Assembly: GCA_022494885.1 (NCBI GenBank)
Contig: JAGVSM010004502.1
Coordinates: 231,001-295,000, forward strand
Origin: Micrasema longulum
Lineage: Eukaryota > Arthropoda > Insecta > Trichoptera > Brachycentridae
Reading direction: 5' to 3'
Length of the DNA: 64,000 bases
In this document: one piece after another, positions 1 through 11,517 of the stretch
Position numbering within the stretch: the first letter of the stretch is position 1
How the letters are laid out: each line of letters opens with the position of its first letter
The notes under the pieces: model-generated
The model's database searches: none
What the model saw: the letters and a program-made list of their open reading frames with translations, nothing else
Told to the model about the DNA's origin: nothing
Program-made: the position numbers and the translations under genes

Positions 1-780
1 CTTATATACTAACAATAATTGCTGTTTAATGACATAGGTGTATAATAGTGTTAATAGTTTATGGGGGTATTCAACAAATATTGAGGATTTAAAAATAGAC
101 CAAGAAAAGTAACATAATTAATAATCATTCAATATATCCTAATGTTTTTATTTTTACATGCAAACACATATTTACAAACTTATTTAAGTCAGTTTGATAA
201 TGTCCCAACATGACGAAACGCGTCACATAAAAACGGTATATTAAAAAAAAATGGAAGTCGAATTAAATCCAAAAAAGTGTTTTATTATGGATACCTCACC
301 AAATTTTGAGATTTGATTAATAATTTAAGTTATATTTATTTGGTTTCAATAAACTAAAATAAAATAAATCAGTTATACTTGTTTAAAAAATATATATAAA
401 AATAATAATCATAAATATAAAGGTACATAAAAAAAGCAATAAAAGATATTCTCGCCAATGACTATATAATAATATTATTATGTAATTGAATAGGTAGATA
501 CTAACTGTAATTATAAAAATTGTGAATTAAACTTTGTTACCGTCAGCTTTATTTTTATTTCATTTATTAAATGTTGCCGATTTATTACGATACAATCAAA
601 GCTGATCCCTGAACTTTTATTTTCACGTTTTTCATTATCTATTGTATAATACTATGATGAGTAATAATCGTACCATTTTGTACTATATATAAGTTTAATG
701 ATAGTATTTTCTTGTAAAGTGATAGATATAATTTATTTCAAATTTGCGATTCATTACACTACTATGAACTACTCCCCTAT
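1..780. other. AT-rich stretch, no gene seen
   Basis: No open reading frame of note, no repeat head and no RNA gene that I can recognise. The composition is very AT-rich with many short homopolymers. It ends where a mariner relic begins. Confidence 0.5.
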
Positions 781-799
781 GGTCAAACGCTCAATTCTA

Positions 800-1207
800 C
801 TCTTGACGTGAAGCCGACGATCGAACAGAAGCGGCCAGCATCGGTGAATAGGAGAAGAATCGTGTTTCATCAGGACAACGCCAGGGCGCACACATCTTTG
901 ATGACGCGCCAGAAGTTTCGGGAGCTCGGATAGGTTCTCGGAAGTTCTTATGCATCCACCCTATAGTCCGCACCTGGCACTGAGTGACTACCACCTGCAT
1001 CTGTCTATGGCAAACGCGCTTTGGGGTACAAATTTGACCTCAAAAGGGGCCTATGAAAATTGGTTGTCCGAGTTTTTTGCCAAAAGGGACAAGGGCTTCT
1101 ACGATAGGGCCATTATGAAGTTGGATTCTCGTTGGCAACAAGTTATTGAACAGAACTGTGCGAAATTATATTATGATGGTAACACTTTTTATAAAGCATC
1201 GAAATAA
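800..1207 (+). pseudogene. mariner-type transposase relic (C-terminal half)
   Basis: Conceptual translation gives the C-terminal half of a Tc1/mariner transposase. Around 835-895 it reads IEQKRPASVNRRR then FHQDNARAHTS, the second catalytic Asp region. From 950 it continues with HPPYSPHLALSDYHLH, the third catalytic Asp motif, and SRWQQVIEQN near the C-terminus. The frame is broken near 928-948: a TAG stop interrupts the usual RELGW segment and extra bases separate it from HPPYSP. The last 85 codons are open to the stop at 1207. The N-terminal helix-turn-helix region and clear terminal repeats are missing, so this is a dead, 5'-truncated copy. The family is certain; the subfamily (irritans or mauritiana-like) is a guess. 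Confidence 0.85.
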
Positions 1208-1284
1208 AGCGAAAAATACGAAATTACCTTTTCCCCAACTTATTACAAAGGTACAAAATAAGTAAGTGGAAGATAAGTTGCTGA

Positions 1285-1385
1285 ATGTACATCTTGAGTG
1301 GTTTATGCTATGTATATGTGCCGCATGTAATGTATATGTTTGTGTATGTTTTATATGTGCGTTCATGTGTGTGCGTGGATGGCTC
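1285..1385 (+). repeat. GT-rich alternating purine/pyrimidine tract
   Basis: A run of TGTATATGTTTGTG-type sequence of about 100 bp, mostly alternating purine and pyrimidine. It is low complexity and could adopt Z-DNA. The short reading frames across it are artefacts of the repeat. Confidence 0.5.
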
Positions 1386-1570
1386 GGAGTGTACATTCGG
1401 TATTTTTATTTATTTTAATTTATTACCTCCATGGAAAACGCAAATGTCAACAATTATCCTTTTCTCACTTAAAATTCTTATTTATTTTTTATTTTTTGTC
1501 ACATTTAATGTTTATATCTTTTTAATTTATGAAAACTTAATTGGTCTTTTATGTTAAAAAATTGTTGTTT

Positions 1571-1867
1571 TTAATACTGATTTTGTATGACTGTATGTTT
1601 TCTAAATAAAATAAAATAAAATAAGATAAAATGTTGAATAGATATATTTTCGATTTTGAGTAGAGTACAATAATTATCCCTAACTAATTTTAATCTCGCT
1701 GACAGATAGAAAATGAATACAAGTAAAGATTTTTTTAAATCGTTTGCAAAGTCCAAGGTTAAACCCGCCGTAAACCGTTGGATATCTTTGTCCGGGTCAG
1801 GTAGATATTGGACACTAACTACGTCACTATGATCGTCAGCTCCTTGCGAAACTCGCGAATCTGCCAT
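1571..1867 (-). CDS. possible first coding exon of an unidentified gene
   Basis: An ATG at 1867 in a good context (AAAAATGG) opens a reading frame whose first 45 or so residues (MADSRVSQGADDHSD, then VQYLPDPDKDIQRF) look protein-like. The rest, after about residue 48, becomes hydrophobic and AT-driven and resembles read-through into an intron. I do not recognise the protein. No strong splice donor is visible; a weak one could lie near 1720. The 3' exons would have to lie leftward, beyond the window. TTTGACATCTATC sits about 80 bp upstream of the ATG, comparable with the TTTGAC motifs before UPRT. It may be chance. Confidence 0.2.
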   Translation of the reverse strand: MADSRVSQGADDHSDVVSVQYLPDPDKDIQRFTAGLTLDFANDLKKSLLVFIFYLSARLKLVRDNYCTLLKIENISIQHFILFYFILFRKHTVIQNQY

Positions 1868-3879
1868 TTTTGTTCGCGAAGAACATAAATATCGAAATGT
1901 TCCTTTACTTACAATGCCAAATTCATAATTCAGTAGTTACAAAGGTTTGACATCTATCTATTATCTATTTATTGTTTCAATCCGTTGTTTAAGCGAATCT
2001 AACCCTTAGTAAATTTAAGAAATGTACTTGTAGTTTTAAAAAAAATATATTTTTTTTGTTTTTTTTTCACAAACAAGTTATTTAAACCATGTATGGTTTA
2101 TGGTCAACGCAGTAGCGTGTTCATTGGATCTAATGATCTGCCACAAATCTCAAGGGAAAAATATAAACCTTGAAATAAATGTATCGCTAGCCTACCGTAC
2201 TAATTAGCGGACGGCTTGATCTCTCCTAAATTCAATATTCGCACTGTGATACTGGCTAGTAAAAATAGCGAAATTCCAGTTATTACGAAACCAACATATG
2301 AAAAATAAAAGTAATCAGTAAATAAAAAAAACTATGTTAGTTGTTGTTTATCAATGATTATAAATAAAATGTTCTTTTGTAAACCTGACTTTTTGCAGAT
2401 TAGCAACATTCGTAGAAATGAATGGTGACCGGCGACCCCACCTGTATTATTAAATAACACTGAATGTTTGGAAGTAGATAAGTTTTCATTAATCGTTACA
2501 GTTTAAAGAATCGTACAAAAATATTATCGTGCGTCCATTTTGAGGAAACTAAAATCGTTTGTAAAATTGTGCTCAAAATTATTTTCCACTCCGCAGAATT
2601 TATTTTTTCTGTACATTTTCAGATGTTTCTCGACTTTTTAAGCGAAATTGATGTAACTCAATTTTCGCGGAATATTTTATTCATATTTTCGAATAATTAG
2701 ATTTTCGGGAGCTAGCAAAATACACGTCGCGCGTCGTCGTTATGAAAAATGAGATATTTCATTGTTTTACTGAAACTGAATGTTTGGTGAACATGTATTA
2801 TTCATTTTTATAAAACGTCATTTAATTGGGAAATATTTTTTACCTAAGTATATTTATAAATAAATTCGAATAAAGTAAAATAAAATAATTTAATCAGGTA
2901 GGTACAACTTTTTTGTTTATTATTTCACAATCCGCTTTCATCGTGTGAGTAGGTATTCCAATTTAGAAGCAAACTTCGACCACTATTCAGCGGAATGAGG
3001 TAGCGAATCACCGTGAATATTATTCATTCCAATATAATTATTGCTTCTTCTTCTTCTTATTGGTGGGGGCGAAATAATTACGAGTAGTCAGGTAACTGAT
3101 TTTTATACATCGAACGCATTATTTATCAATACTAAATATGTCCCCGAAAACTCAGCTTTCTCGGCATCAGTAAAATAATATTATAATGTATAGTTGATTT
3201 TTCATTCAGTATTTTTTCATCACGTTTTTTGTGCCAATCTATTTCGAGTGACTGAAATATATATCGTCACTTTATAAATGTCGGCTTTCCGTCGGTTAGT
3301 ACTACTCGTATGTTTAGACTCTGTCTTAAATTTAGTGGGTTATCGGTTGTGAAATTGGCTGTCTGTAAAATGCTAGGTCAGTGGAAAACTAAATAAAACT
3401 TAATTATTTGAGTAATGAAAATAAAAAAAATCCACGCAATTTGTCTTATCCGGGTATTTATTATTTACTAAACTGGGGCAGTCGCAATCCACTAATAATC
3501 GATTGACGTATAAAAGGTAGGTAGGTTTACGTTTGTATTTATTTAGCGAGAGTAATGATTACGTGTTATTTACACTTTTTGTTGGCATAAATAGCAATAG
3601 CAGTTCCCACCGCCATTGCGCGCCTACTCGCCATTGCGCCCGTGAAAATCAGCAAGGATAACCGTGTTAAATGATTTAACTCAATCGTGATCTCGCCGCT
3701 TATGGACAGTATAATAAGGCATTATGTTCACGGTATCTATACACGAGTGTACACACGCTGGCCTACTAGGCACGCGCATACGATTACCGGTTATTTTATG
3801 AATGACTCGGATATTGAAATTGCGTAAGAAGGTAAACTACACATCATCTTACGATATGTGGCAATGAAATCGCCGCGAT

Positions 3880-4300
3880 AATACGAGTAGGTACCGGAGA
3901 CTAGCGGCGCGGCGGTGGTGTAGGACGGAGTGGATGCTGGCAATGTGCACGAGCTCGCGGCGCGAAACGCGAAGGTTGGATCGGCGGTGTCAACTCGGAC
4001 TGGTGAGGCTGGTCACTGATCCGGCGGAATTTCCGTGTTTACCGATAACTTTCTCGGTTCCAACATTTCGGGTTTTTGCGTAACATTCGTACTTGGGCAA
4101 CCGTCAGCTAGGAAGGCTTTCTCCGGGCGGTAGAACGGCCATCTCGAGGCCGCCTCCGCCTCATCCGCAGACCTCGGTGAAGAGACGCCGGCGTAGCCGA
4201 AATCGTGGCGGATTTTTCGCGCGCCATCCGACCGTCCCATCCCCTTCTCAACCGCGAAAACGCGGATTATAAAAGGTAGACATTTCATCCGCAAGTCACG
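3880..4300. other. CpG-rich patch, possible promoter or untranslated exon
   Basis: This patch is strikingly GC- and CpG-rich (GGCGCGGCGGTGG near 3905, CGCGGCGCGAAACGCG near 3956) against a very AT-rich background. It carries a 93-codon minus-strand frame at 4013-4294 with no family resemblance I can name. TATAAAAGG at 4267 could be a TATA box on the plus strand. It might be a first exon or promoter region, including that of the elongase 34 kb downstream, or a fragment of a GC-rich repeat. Nothing here decides between these. Confidence 0.2.
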
Positions 4301-4818
4301 TATGATATGAAAATCCCCACAGGGGGCTAGGGTAAAATATGGGTATGCTAATTGAGTAAAATCCCTCTTTTGTATTCATCGCATGGCTTGGCTAATCACC
4401 GTAATGTTTCCAATTTATAGCATTATTTTATATCTCTTTTTTTTCGCCTTTTAGTAGATCTCTTCGCCATTAACACAGCGTGAGATGATTGCTTTTCTAC
4501 ACAGTTTTATGTTATTTTTGTACAGTTTCTTGTACATATATGTTTCTTCATATCGTCTTTCGGTGCCTTGTCGGGTCCCACCGACGTTGGCGATCACTTC
4601 GGCGAAAGCATTTCTGTCCCGCTTTACTTTTATATTCCGCAGCCAGGACGACCGCTTAATAATGTACTCGTTGTAGTGATTCCTGGGAAAATATGACCAG
4701 ATTGATTTTCCGTTGAATTCTCCGGTGGATTTTTCTGTCAAGGCTACCTTCCCTTAGCCGGTTGGTTCTGGTTTGGAGGCGCCAGAAACTCTCATTTCAT
4801 CCTCTCGTTATCTGCTGA

Positions 4819-4896
4819 GATCACACCGTTATGAGTGTGATCGCATTAGCCAGGGTTCGCGACGTGAACGCTGACGAGTCGGACTAGTCAGCGTGG
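4819..4896. other. two adjacent perfect-stem hairpins
   Basis: GATCACAC at 4819-4826 pairs with GTGTGATC at 4835-4842 (8-nt loop). ACGCTGAC at about 4868-4875 pairs with GTCAGCGT at about 4887-4894. Two G/C-containing 8-bp stems within 80 bp are unusual here and suggest the end of a foldback element. No coding sequence accompanies them. Confidence 0.35.
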
Positions 4897-5261
4897 AATG
4901 CAACCGGGGGTTCGCAGCATTTTATAAAATCACACTTTCCAGCAAGATGTGACTCACTGCGACCCTACTGATAGTTCGAACCTCTAATAACCCATAGTAA
5001 ATAAATATGTTCTAAAAAGTTGTCGGTGAACTCTGTACTGTAATAAAAATCAAACCAGAATTTTTAAATTACCCAAATACCAGTAGCACTTTAAAATATA
5101 ACACAAAATAAAACGCTACAGTTTTCCTCCTTTTATGTAAAATCAAACGATTACGGTGGCTGTTACTTCAACTCGGTAAAAACACAGTTTATATAAAATA
5201 ATATCGTCGTTTAACTATTTTCCTCTTTCTCACATATATTTGTCATTAGCATTTTCCGCCT

Positions 5262-5330
5262 TCGTAATGCAGTAGCCTTTTTTCCGGGTTCGATTTCCCG
5301 CTGGACCAGAATGATTTTCTTTTAGATGAA
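5262..5330 (+). repeat. tRNA-derived SINE fragment (B-box only)
   Basis: CGGGTTCGATTTCCCG at about 5285-5300 matches the pol III B-box and T-arm of a tRNA. No matching A-box or cloverleaf is evident, so this is a SINE fragment, not a tRNA gene. Confidence 0.25.
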
Positions 5331-5540
5331 GTATGAATGTTCCTTCCATTGGAATAATGGTGGAACAAGGAAAATTTGAAATACACGCATGCTTTTGCAA
5401 TGGGTATCTTCCCCTGCTAATTAACGTGATTGTTATGATTTTATTCAAACCACGCTTACGAATATTTTCTATTATAAGTTATTGCAAAACTGGTAAATAA
5501 GATTTTCTTCCTTTAACTAGTTTTATCTATTATATAGGAA

Positions 5541-5717
5541 AACTCCAATTATCCGGATTAATGAGTGCCAGACGCTATCACATAAAAACATGTCCAGCAA
5601 AGTTATTTGTTTTGACGAATAAACGCGCCGGCTGTCAGCGCCCTTTTTTGTCATCATAACATCTCTTTTATTTCCTGATAACAATCCGGAAATTCGGCAA
5701 TCCGGATGACTGGAGTT
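5541..5717. mobile_element. short MITE with ATCCGGATT termini (pogo/Tigger-like)
   Basis: The left end, AACTCCAATTATCCGGATT at 5541, is matched by the reverse complement of AATCCGGATGACTGGAGTT at 5699-5717, with two mismatches in 19. The unit is 177 bp and has no coding capacity. The terminal sequence resembles pogo/Tigger-type elements. No target duplication is clear, so the superfamily is tentative. Confidence 0.5.
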
Positions 5718-5821
5718 CAGATAAAGAAGTTCCGTCGGGTATTGTCGCATCACACAAATAAAGCAAAAGGTTTTTTTTTGTATTATTTCTTCCATTTTTA
5801 TATTCATTTTTCGATTAGGGG

Positions 5822-6190
5822 CCGTATTGCTATCTTCATAATTTAACCCCGTTTTTACTAGCTTGTAACAATCAACAACAGCTGACTGTTATTTTTTTTA
5901 TTACAAATTTGTCACTATCTGATGTTAATCGGTTACTTTTTGCGTAAATATTTAATGCATTATATCCGTAAATTTTGTGTGATTTTGGCTCAGCTTCTTC
6001 TTTATTGCATTTGGATTGCCCCGAACAACAAAAAATAAACTGTGAGGCCTAAAAGGGCGATATTTCTAGATATCTGAGATCCTAATCAACCGAGGCTCGA
6101 ATGGCCGATCAACAGAGGCGCAGGGGCCCGATTACGTGAGGCCCGTATGGCCGAATTATCTAGCTTGTAACAGTCGGCGATAGCTAGTTT
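5822..6190. repeat. dispersed repeat family R3, copy 1
   Basis: Shares ACTAGCTTGTAAC, AGCTGACTGTTATT, an ATTACA(A/G)AT tract and TGCTAATCG/TGTTAATCG-type blocks with 32590-32800. Both contain short palindromes built on GGCC (here GAGGCCTAAAAGGGCG; in the other copy AGGCCCCTTCGGGGCT). The copy seems internally duplicated: TCTAGCTTGTAACAGTC recurs at 6158. No protein is encoded. The class is unknown. Confidence 0.5.
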
Positions 6191-8917
6191 AATATTAGGT
6201 TATAATATCTCGATTCTCGAACGATATTTCTTCTTCATTCTTCTGCAGTATTTCATAATTATTAATTCATTTGTATTCATACAGAAGGGAATTATCGCAA
6301 TCTTACATAATGCCCCATTATTACCTTGTACTTCGTAGGAGATTTATCAAATCTAATAAATATTTATTATGGTGGAAATAAAATAATTAACTTTGAAAGA
6401 AAAACAGTAGGTAAACATCCAAGTAACTAGTGACAGTGGTGTTGCGGTTTTTCAACCACTTGAAAAACTTTGCAACTAATTGAATTTTAGCGTTTTAATT
6501 GCTTATAATTCAAATTTACTAGCTTGGCAAGCTTCGAATGTTTTGCCTCCTTGATTTATTATTAAAATAATCTAATTTTATGCAATCCGGAGTATCCAGT
6601 CTCGCTATAGGGAATATTTTACAGAAGTATTGCGGGTTTTTACCGTATTTCAATTTCCTTCTTCCTCCAGGCGTAGTGTGACTAAGGACTGCATTTAGAT
6701 CAATGGATGTTTGTGAGAAGTTCGTCGGAATTTTTATTTATTATTGTAGTGTTTTATTTGATTAAACAATCAATACAGTACCCGTATTTTATGTAAATGT
6801 AAAACGAGTGATGCTTATCGTCACACTGCAAACGCTACGCGTTAAAACTGCAATTATGAACCAGGCAGATTGTGAATTTAATTATGTACATTTAACTGTT
6901 TCATAAAGTGCATTTAATTTATTTTTTTTGCTTGTTACTTCTCGGAATATAATAATAAATCTTCATAGTTGTATTGTTACTCGTATTCTACTCATTATAA
7001 TGCAAGCACTTAACGATATCATAAATATAAAAGTGTAAAATACTCTCCCGCGAAGTTCAGATTACAGAGATTCACGCAGGGCTCGTAATGCGACTGTTTA
7101 GTTCTACTGATTAACAGCTTCAGCAACATTAATTGACCGAGACCAAAATGCACGTTCCGTTTAATTGCATTATTTTGTTGCGTGTTTACTAACCGAACTT
7201 GTAACCATTCGTTACTTCGTTATTTGCGTACCCGCTGAAAGATTATTTATTTATTTATTATGGTTCACAAACAGTAAGCAATACATACGACATTGGTATA
7301 GTAATCACAATTTGTTATGGTTTGATCATAGAATTAAGAATAGTCCAGAAGGAGCGTAGAATCATATTTGAATACATCGGACTGTGTCCGAAATCCCCCC
7401 ACTTTACCCCGCTTTCGCCGCGCGCATTTGTGAGGTCGCCGCGTAATGTTGCACGATGGGAACAAATATAATCTTTACGCAAATGTAAGGTAAAAAAAAT
7501 GCGATCTGTTAATTTATCTAAAATTGTATTATGCACGCGGAAACATTGATTGACACAGCAGAGTAGATTAGTAAAGGGTCATTTAATAAGAGTATTTTAA
7601 TTATGAACTTTGAACTTACAATATAAAACAAGTTTTATTTTAGATAAAACTGATATTTTTATATCATGTTAAATAATATTTGATGTTTTAAAGATAATGT
7701 CGGTCAAATGTCCACCACGGCGTTGTAAAATCCGAGGTCCAATGTTCATTACTTCTCACATTAGATGAGCAAAGTAGGGTAAAAAAATTTACTACCCTGG
7801 CAACACTAACGAAATGTCCATTTGTTTCTTCGACAATCTGACAGATTGAAAAATAATTAATTTTGTAAGTATCGCGTTTGCTACTTACACATACATTTGC
7901 TAATTACACATGAAATGTGATCCCATCCTGTTTCTTTAAGATCCCAGCAGTATTTCTACACTTTAAAACGACACAACACGGCATAGTTGAATTCAAATCG
8001 GGATTTGCGTACTGAGCGACGTCTACAAAGAAACTAATGGGTCAAAACGTAAAACTACTCTTTTAAGAGTAGTTTAGTCGCCTTCTGTTTGATGCGCGTA
8101 TGCGGTTTCTGAACTATTCTCATTTGATATTGTTCATCTATCATAAAAATTATTACTATATAAATTATGACGCACTTACACGTTTTTCTGTTGTTACAAA
8201 AAAGTAGCGGGTGTTTTTTTGGTGAAGTTGTTTTTAAAATCGATAGTGAGGTATCTCCGAAGAACATTTTCTGAGATAATCGGACTTAGAGGTGTGCAAA
8301 GGATCTGACTGAATTAAATTATTTGACGTTATTACAAAAAGTAGGCAAAATAACCTCTTACTTGGGTTTATTTTGCTTACATTTAAAAAAAAATACTTAT
8401 TTTCAGTTAGTAAAAACAGAAAAATATATAATTATCCTGTAAATGAGTGTTGGGAACATAATAAATATATTGATCATCAACGTTAATTGGTTAAGTTTTT
8501 TTATGGAGAATTTGTTCACAAACATTGACCGGGTGACATACTAATTAAAAATGTAAGTTTTTTTATATTCATTCAAATTTTTATATGCATTTATTAGGTC
8601 ATGTTTTACGTAACTTCGCCTTTACATGAACTTCACCCAGAATGCGAGTTATTCGGTATGTAAAGTTCGAAAATTCGCAACACAACATTCGCAATTTATT
8701 CAGATTTGAATAAATTACAAATTCTGTATAAAAAACTTAATACCCTAAGTAACAAAATAAACTGTAATACAGTAAGTAAAATTATTCATTTGGCTCCTAA
8801 CAAGTTTATATGAAAATCGCGCACGGCGAAATCAAAATTATTGGCTTTTTTTACTATACAAGTGAACATGTGATGAAGTTGAATAAAAAACATGTTTATA
8901 TATTTTTTTTCCCATTT
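6191..8917. other. no gene seen
   Basis: AT-rich DNA. A GC-rich island at about 7385-7450 (CCCCGCTTTCGCCGCGCGC) stands out, but its frames match nothing I know. No RNA gene was found. Confidence 0.4.
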
Positions 8918-9020
8918 TAACGTGAAACTTCGCGATACGATTAAATGCTCTAATTTTTACTACGCGTAAGAAAACTTTTAATCCAATTCCCCGTAGCACT
9001 GAACTTCCTCATTCTGTGGC
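8918..9020 (+). repeat. dispersed repeat, paired with 52025-52135
   Basis: The blocks TTAAATGCTCTAATTTTTAC, GCGTAAGAAAAC and CTGAACTTCCTCATT occur in the same order and orientation here and at 52025-52135. It is a low-copy interspersed repeat of unknown class. Confidence 0.5.
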
Positions 9021-9113
9021 TTGAATCTATAAGGGCCAAGGTCGGATTTTTTTTTTTTTCTTACCGACTTTTTGTAGAGGTGTCAGGGGGTCGATGTCAT
9101 TAAAAAGCATATA

Positions 9114-9442
9114 CAGGTGTTCATTAAACCCTGTCACATCCGAAACCACGATGATCAGTATGAGCAAGAAGACATATTGAGACATTAAAATATTTTTTTA
9201 GAACGAATAAAATATTTAAAAAAACGAATGGATGCTTACTTCTGCAGGGGAGAAATGAGGGGGAGTCTGATAAAAGACCGCGCTCCTCTCACTTCTCCTG
9301 CAGAAGTAAGCAACCATTTGTTTTTTTTAATATATATTTTTTGAAATCTTTGTTCTAAATATTTTTTTGAATATGCTAATAAGTCTTATTGTCCATACTG
9401 ATCATCGTGGCTTCGGATGTGACAGGGTTTAAAGAACACCCT
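9114..9442. mobile_element. foldback MITE of about 330 bp
   Basis: Nearly the whole element is an imperfect inverted repeat. The left arm has TTAAACCCTGTCACATCCGA, CACGATGATCAGTATG and GCTTACTTCTGCAGG. The right arm carries the reverse complement of each block in mirrored order, ending at GAACACCCT (9442). The centre lies near 9260-9290. There is no coding sequence. Transcripts would fold into a long hairpin. Target duplication is unclear. Confidence 0.75.
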
Positions 9443-9875
9443 ATGTATTTTACTATTTTATGTACACATGTTTTTTTATTGTTATTCGTTATCAAACTCG
9501 TCAGATTATTATAACGCCACAAAATGGCTGAAAAATTACTCCTGTGTTATTGCACATATGTATGCTTATTAATATTTTGTTTTATTATGAAAATATTATA
9601 ATATACTCTGATTTCCTTAAATTGAACGGTTTGGGTAGGTAGGAAGAAATTGCCTTAAGGCAATATGCCCGCCCTTATGCATATGTATGTAAACTGTATA
9701 TTTATATAAAGAGTTTAAATAAATAAATTTCAATTTACGACATTGGCCCTCATAGATGCAAGCCCTTAGAACTACTCGTATGAAATCTTGAAATTGGTAG
9801 AAATACCTTTAATAGCAGTATACATTATAAATAACACGGTTTATTATATCTATTTTCCAAGGATATTTTTACCAC

Positions 9876-10380
9876 TACGCCTAGGCATAACTTTTTACCA
9901 GGTTTATAAGCAAGGGCCACTAAACCATATTTTATTAATACTATTTAGTAATGCAACGGTTCAAAAATAAAATTAACCGGGTTTTAAACTTGTGTCCAAA
10001 ATAGTTTATTACTCTATCTTGTATCGTTGCTATGGGTTGGTTTGAATAATAATCCAAACAGGCCAATGCTTATGAGATCTCGAAACAAAATGGATTACAT
10101 TGGGTCTTCCTCATAAACTTAGTATAAATTTACGCCTAGACATAACTTTATACCAGGTTTATAAGTAAGGACCACTGAACCATACTTTATTTAAAATATT
10201 TCCTCTACTCTGTTTTCGTAACGTAATGCAACGGTTCAAAAATAATATTAACCGGGTTTTAAACTTGTGTCCGAAATAGTTTATTACTCGTGTATTGTGT
10301 GGTTGCGATGGGTTGGTTTGAATAATAATCCAAACAAGTTAATGCTTGTAAGATCTTGAACCAAAGTGGATTACATTGAG
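9876..10380. repeat. two-copy tandem duplication, period about 255 bp
   Basis: Copy 1 (9876-10105) and copy 2 (10131-10380) share TACGCCTAG(G/A)CATAACTTT, ACCAGGTTTATAAG, AATGCAACGGTTCAAAAATA, TTAACCGGGTTTTAAACTTG, GGGTTGGTTTGAATAATAAT and GTGGATTACATTG-type blocks in order. Copy 2 has an extra roughly 25 bp around 10190-10215. The class is unknown and no protein is encoded. Confidence 0.8.
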
Positions 10381-10857
10381 TTTAATTACCTTAATTTTAA
10401 GCTAGGGACTGTCGAATCGACGTTACCTCAAAAAATGTCTTTAATTTCCTTTGCCAATGCCGCTTAGTATAAACCTTTTACAGTGCGGCAACTTTCAGTT
10501 CTAAGTATTATTATCTACGTAAAATAAAATGCGTAATATTTACATTTCATTACCCATGAATTTTAATTAATTCCTATCATAACACGTCGTATTACGAATT
10601 TATATGTACTAAGTTGAATACATCGTATCGCTGGTATCGTATTAAAAAATATTTTAGTTAAAAATAATTATTAAATTATACATTTAACTTAGAACATTAC
10701 ATTACCGTTGTTTTTAAATTTCTGCCTTTTGTAGAACGTACATTTTAATCAAAGTTCGAACGCAAATTTGGATATAATATTATTTCTTCGTGTCTTATAT
10801 CCTTTTGTATATGCACGTTATTATATTTTTTAAATAAATGATTCCCTGGTGATTTAT

Positions 10858-11015
10858 TCAAATATTTTAACTCTGCGAGCCATTTTCAACGTGTTGTTAT
10901 TAAATATTAAAAATGGGAATCAAGTTGAAGTAAAGTGGGGTTCGAAGTTCGAACCCCGGACCTCTGATCTGCGAGTCCGCGGCACAAGTCACGGGAACAC
11001 AACTTGATTCAAATT
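10858..11015 (-). mobile_element. SINE-2 copy (tRNA-derived)
   Basis: Read on the minus strand, a tRNA-like head (GCGGACTCGCAGATC, then a GGTTCGAA B-box) is followed by a body ending in TTGATTCCCATTTTTAATA and GAAAATGGCTCGCAGAG. The same head and body recur at 16651-16803, and pieces at 17866, 32855 and 55275. Confidence 0.7.
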
Positions 11016-11517
11016 ATTGTTTTAGGATTCTATACAAAATGATTTGTACGTTTATTTATATTATTCTAGATACTCGTATATCTACATTAAAAAATATGTA
11101 TATTTGTTGGTCATAAAACAAAAATGGTAGTCATTTCTCACAAAATTGCTTAAAATTATGTCTACTCTCATATCTTCTTATTATCTTGTATCCATCTAAA
11201 ATTAATACATTTATGCATTACATCAAATAATATATTTGTATTTTTTTTAATCCGCTGTAGGGGAATTCCATTGTGACTGGTGGGACATTTGATTCCAAAA
11301 TTTGACTAACTTTGGGATGTAACTATGTCATCAAAATTCATGCAATAGTAAATATTTTTTTTTAAATAAGATAAATAACCATTTTATTTTACTGTTTTCA
11401 AGAAAAATCCAAACAGCCAATATGTTCTGTGTAATTAATATTTGAATGAATGTGACTGGTATGGTGGAAAATCCAATATTATTGAGAGGTTTTTGTGTTG
11501 TAAAACGTGTAATATTG

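Larger units (their letters stand above)
1960..5229. other. intergenic or intronic stretch, no gene seen
   Basis: AT-rich DNA without recognisable coding sequence. It includes a short TTC repeat at 3043-3057. GC- and CpG-richer patches at 3600-3650 and 3880-4300, and paired hairpins at 4819-4896, are listed separately. Confidence 0.4.

Noticed and set aside
4867..4896. Hammerhead-like CTGACGAG
   Set aside because: No GAAA follows the stem; the bases are explained by a simple hairpin.
5230..5448. 72-codon minus-strand frame with GPAGNRTRKKG
   Set aside because: Such peptides come from the tRNA-like B-box of a SINE read as protein.
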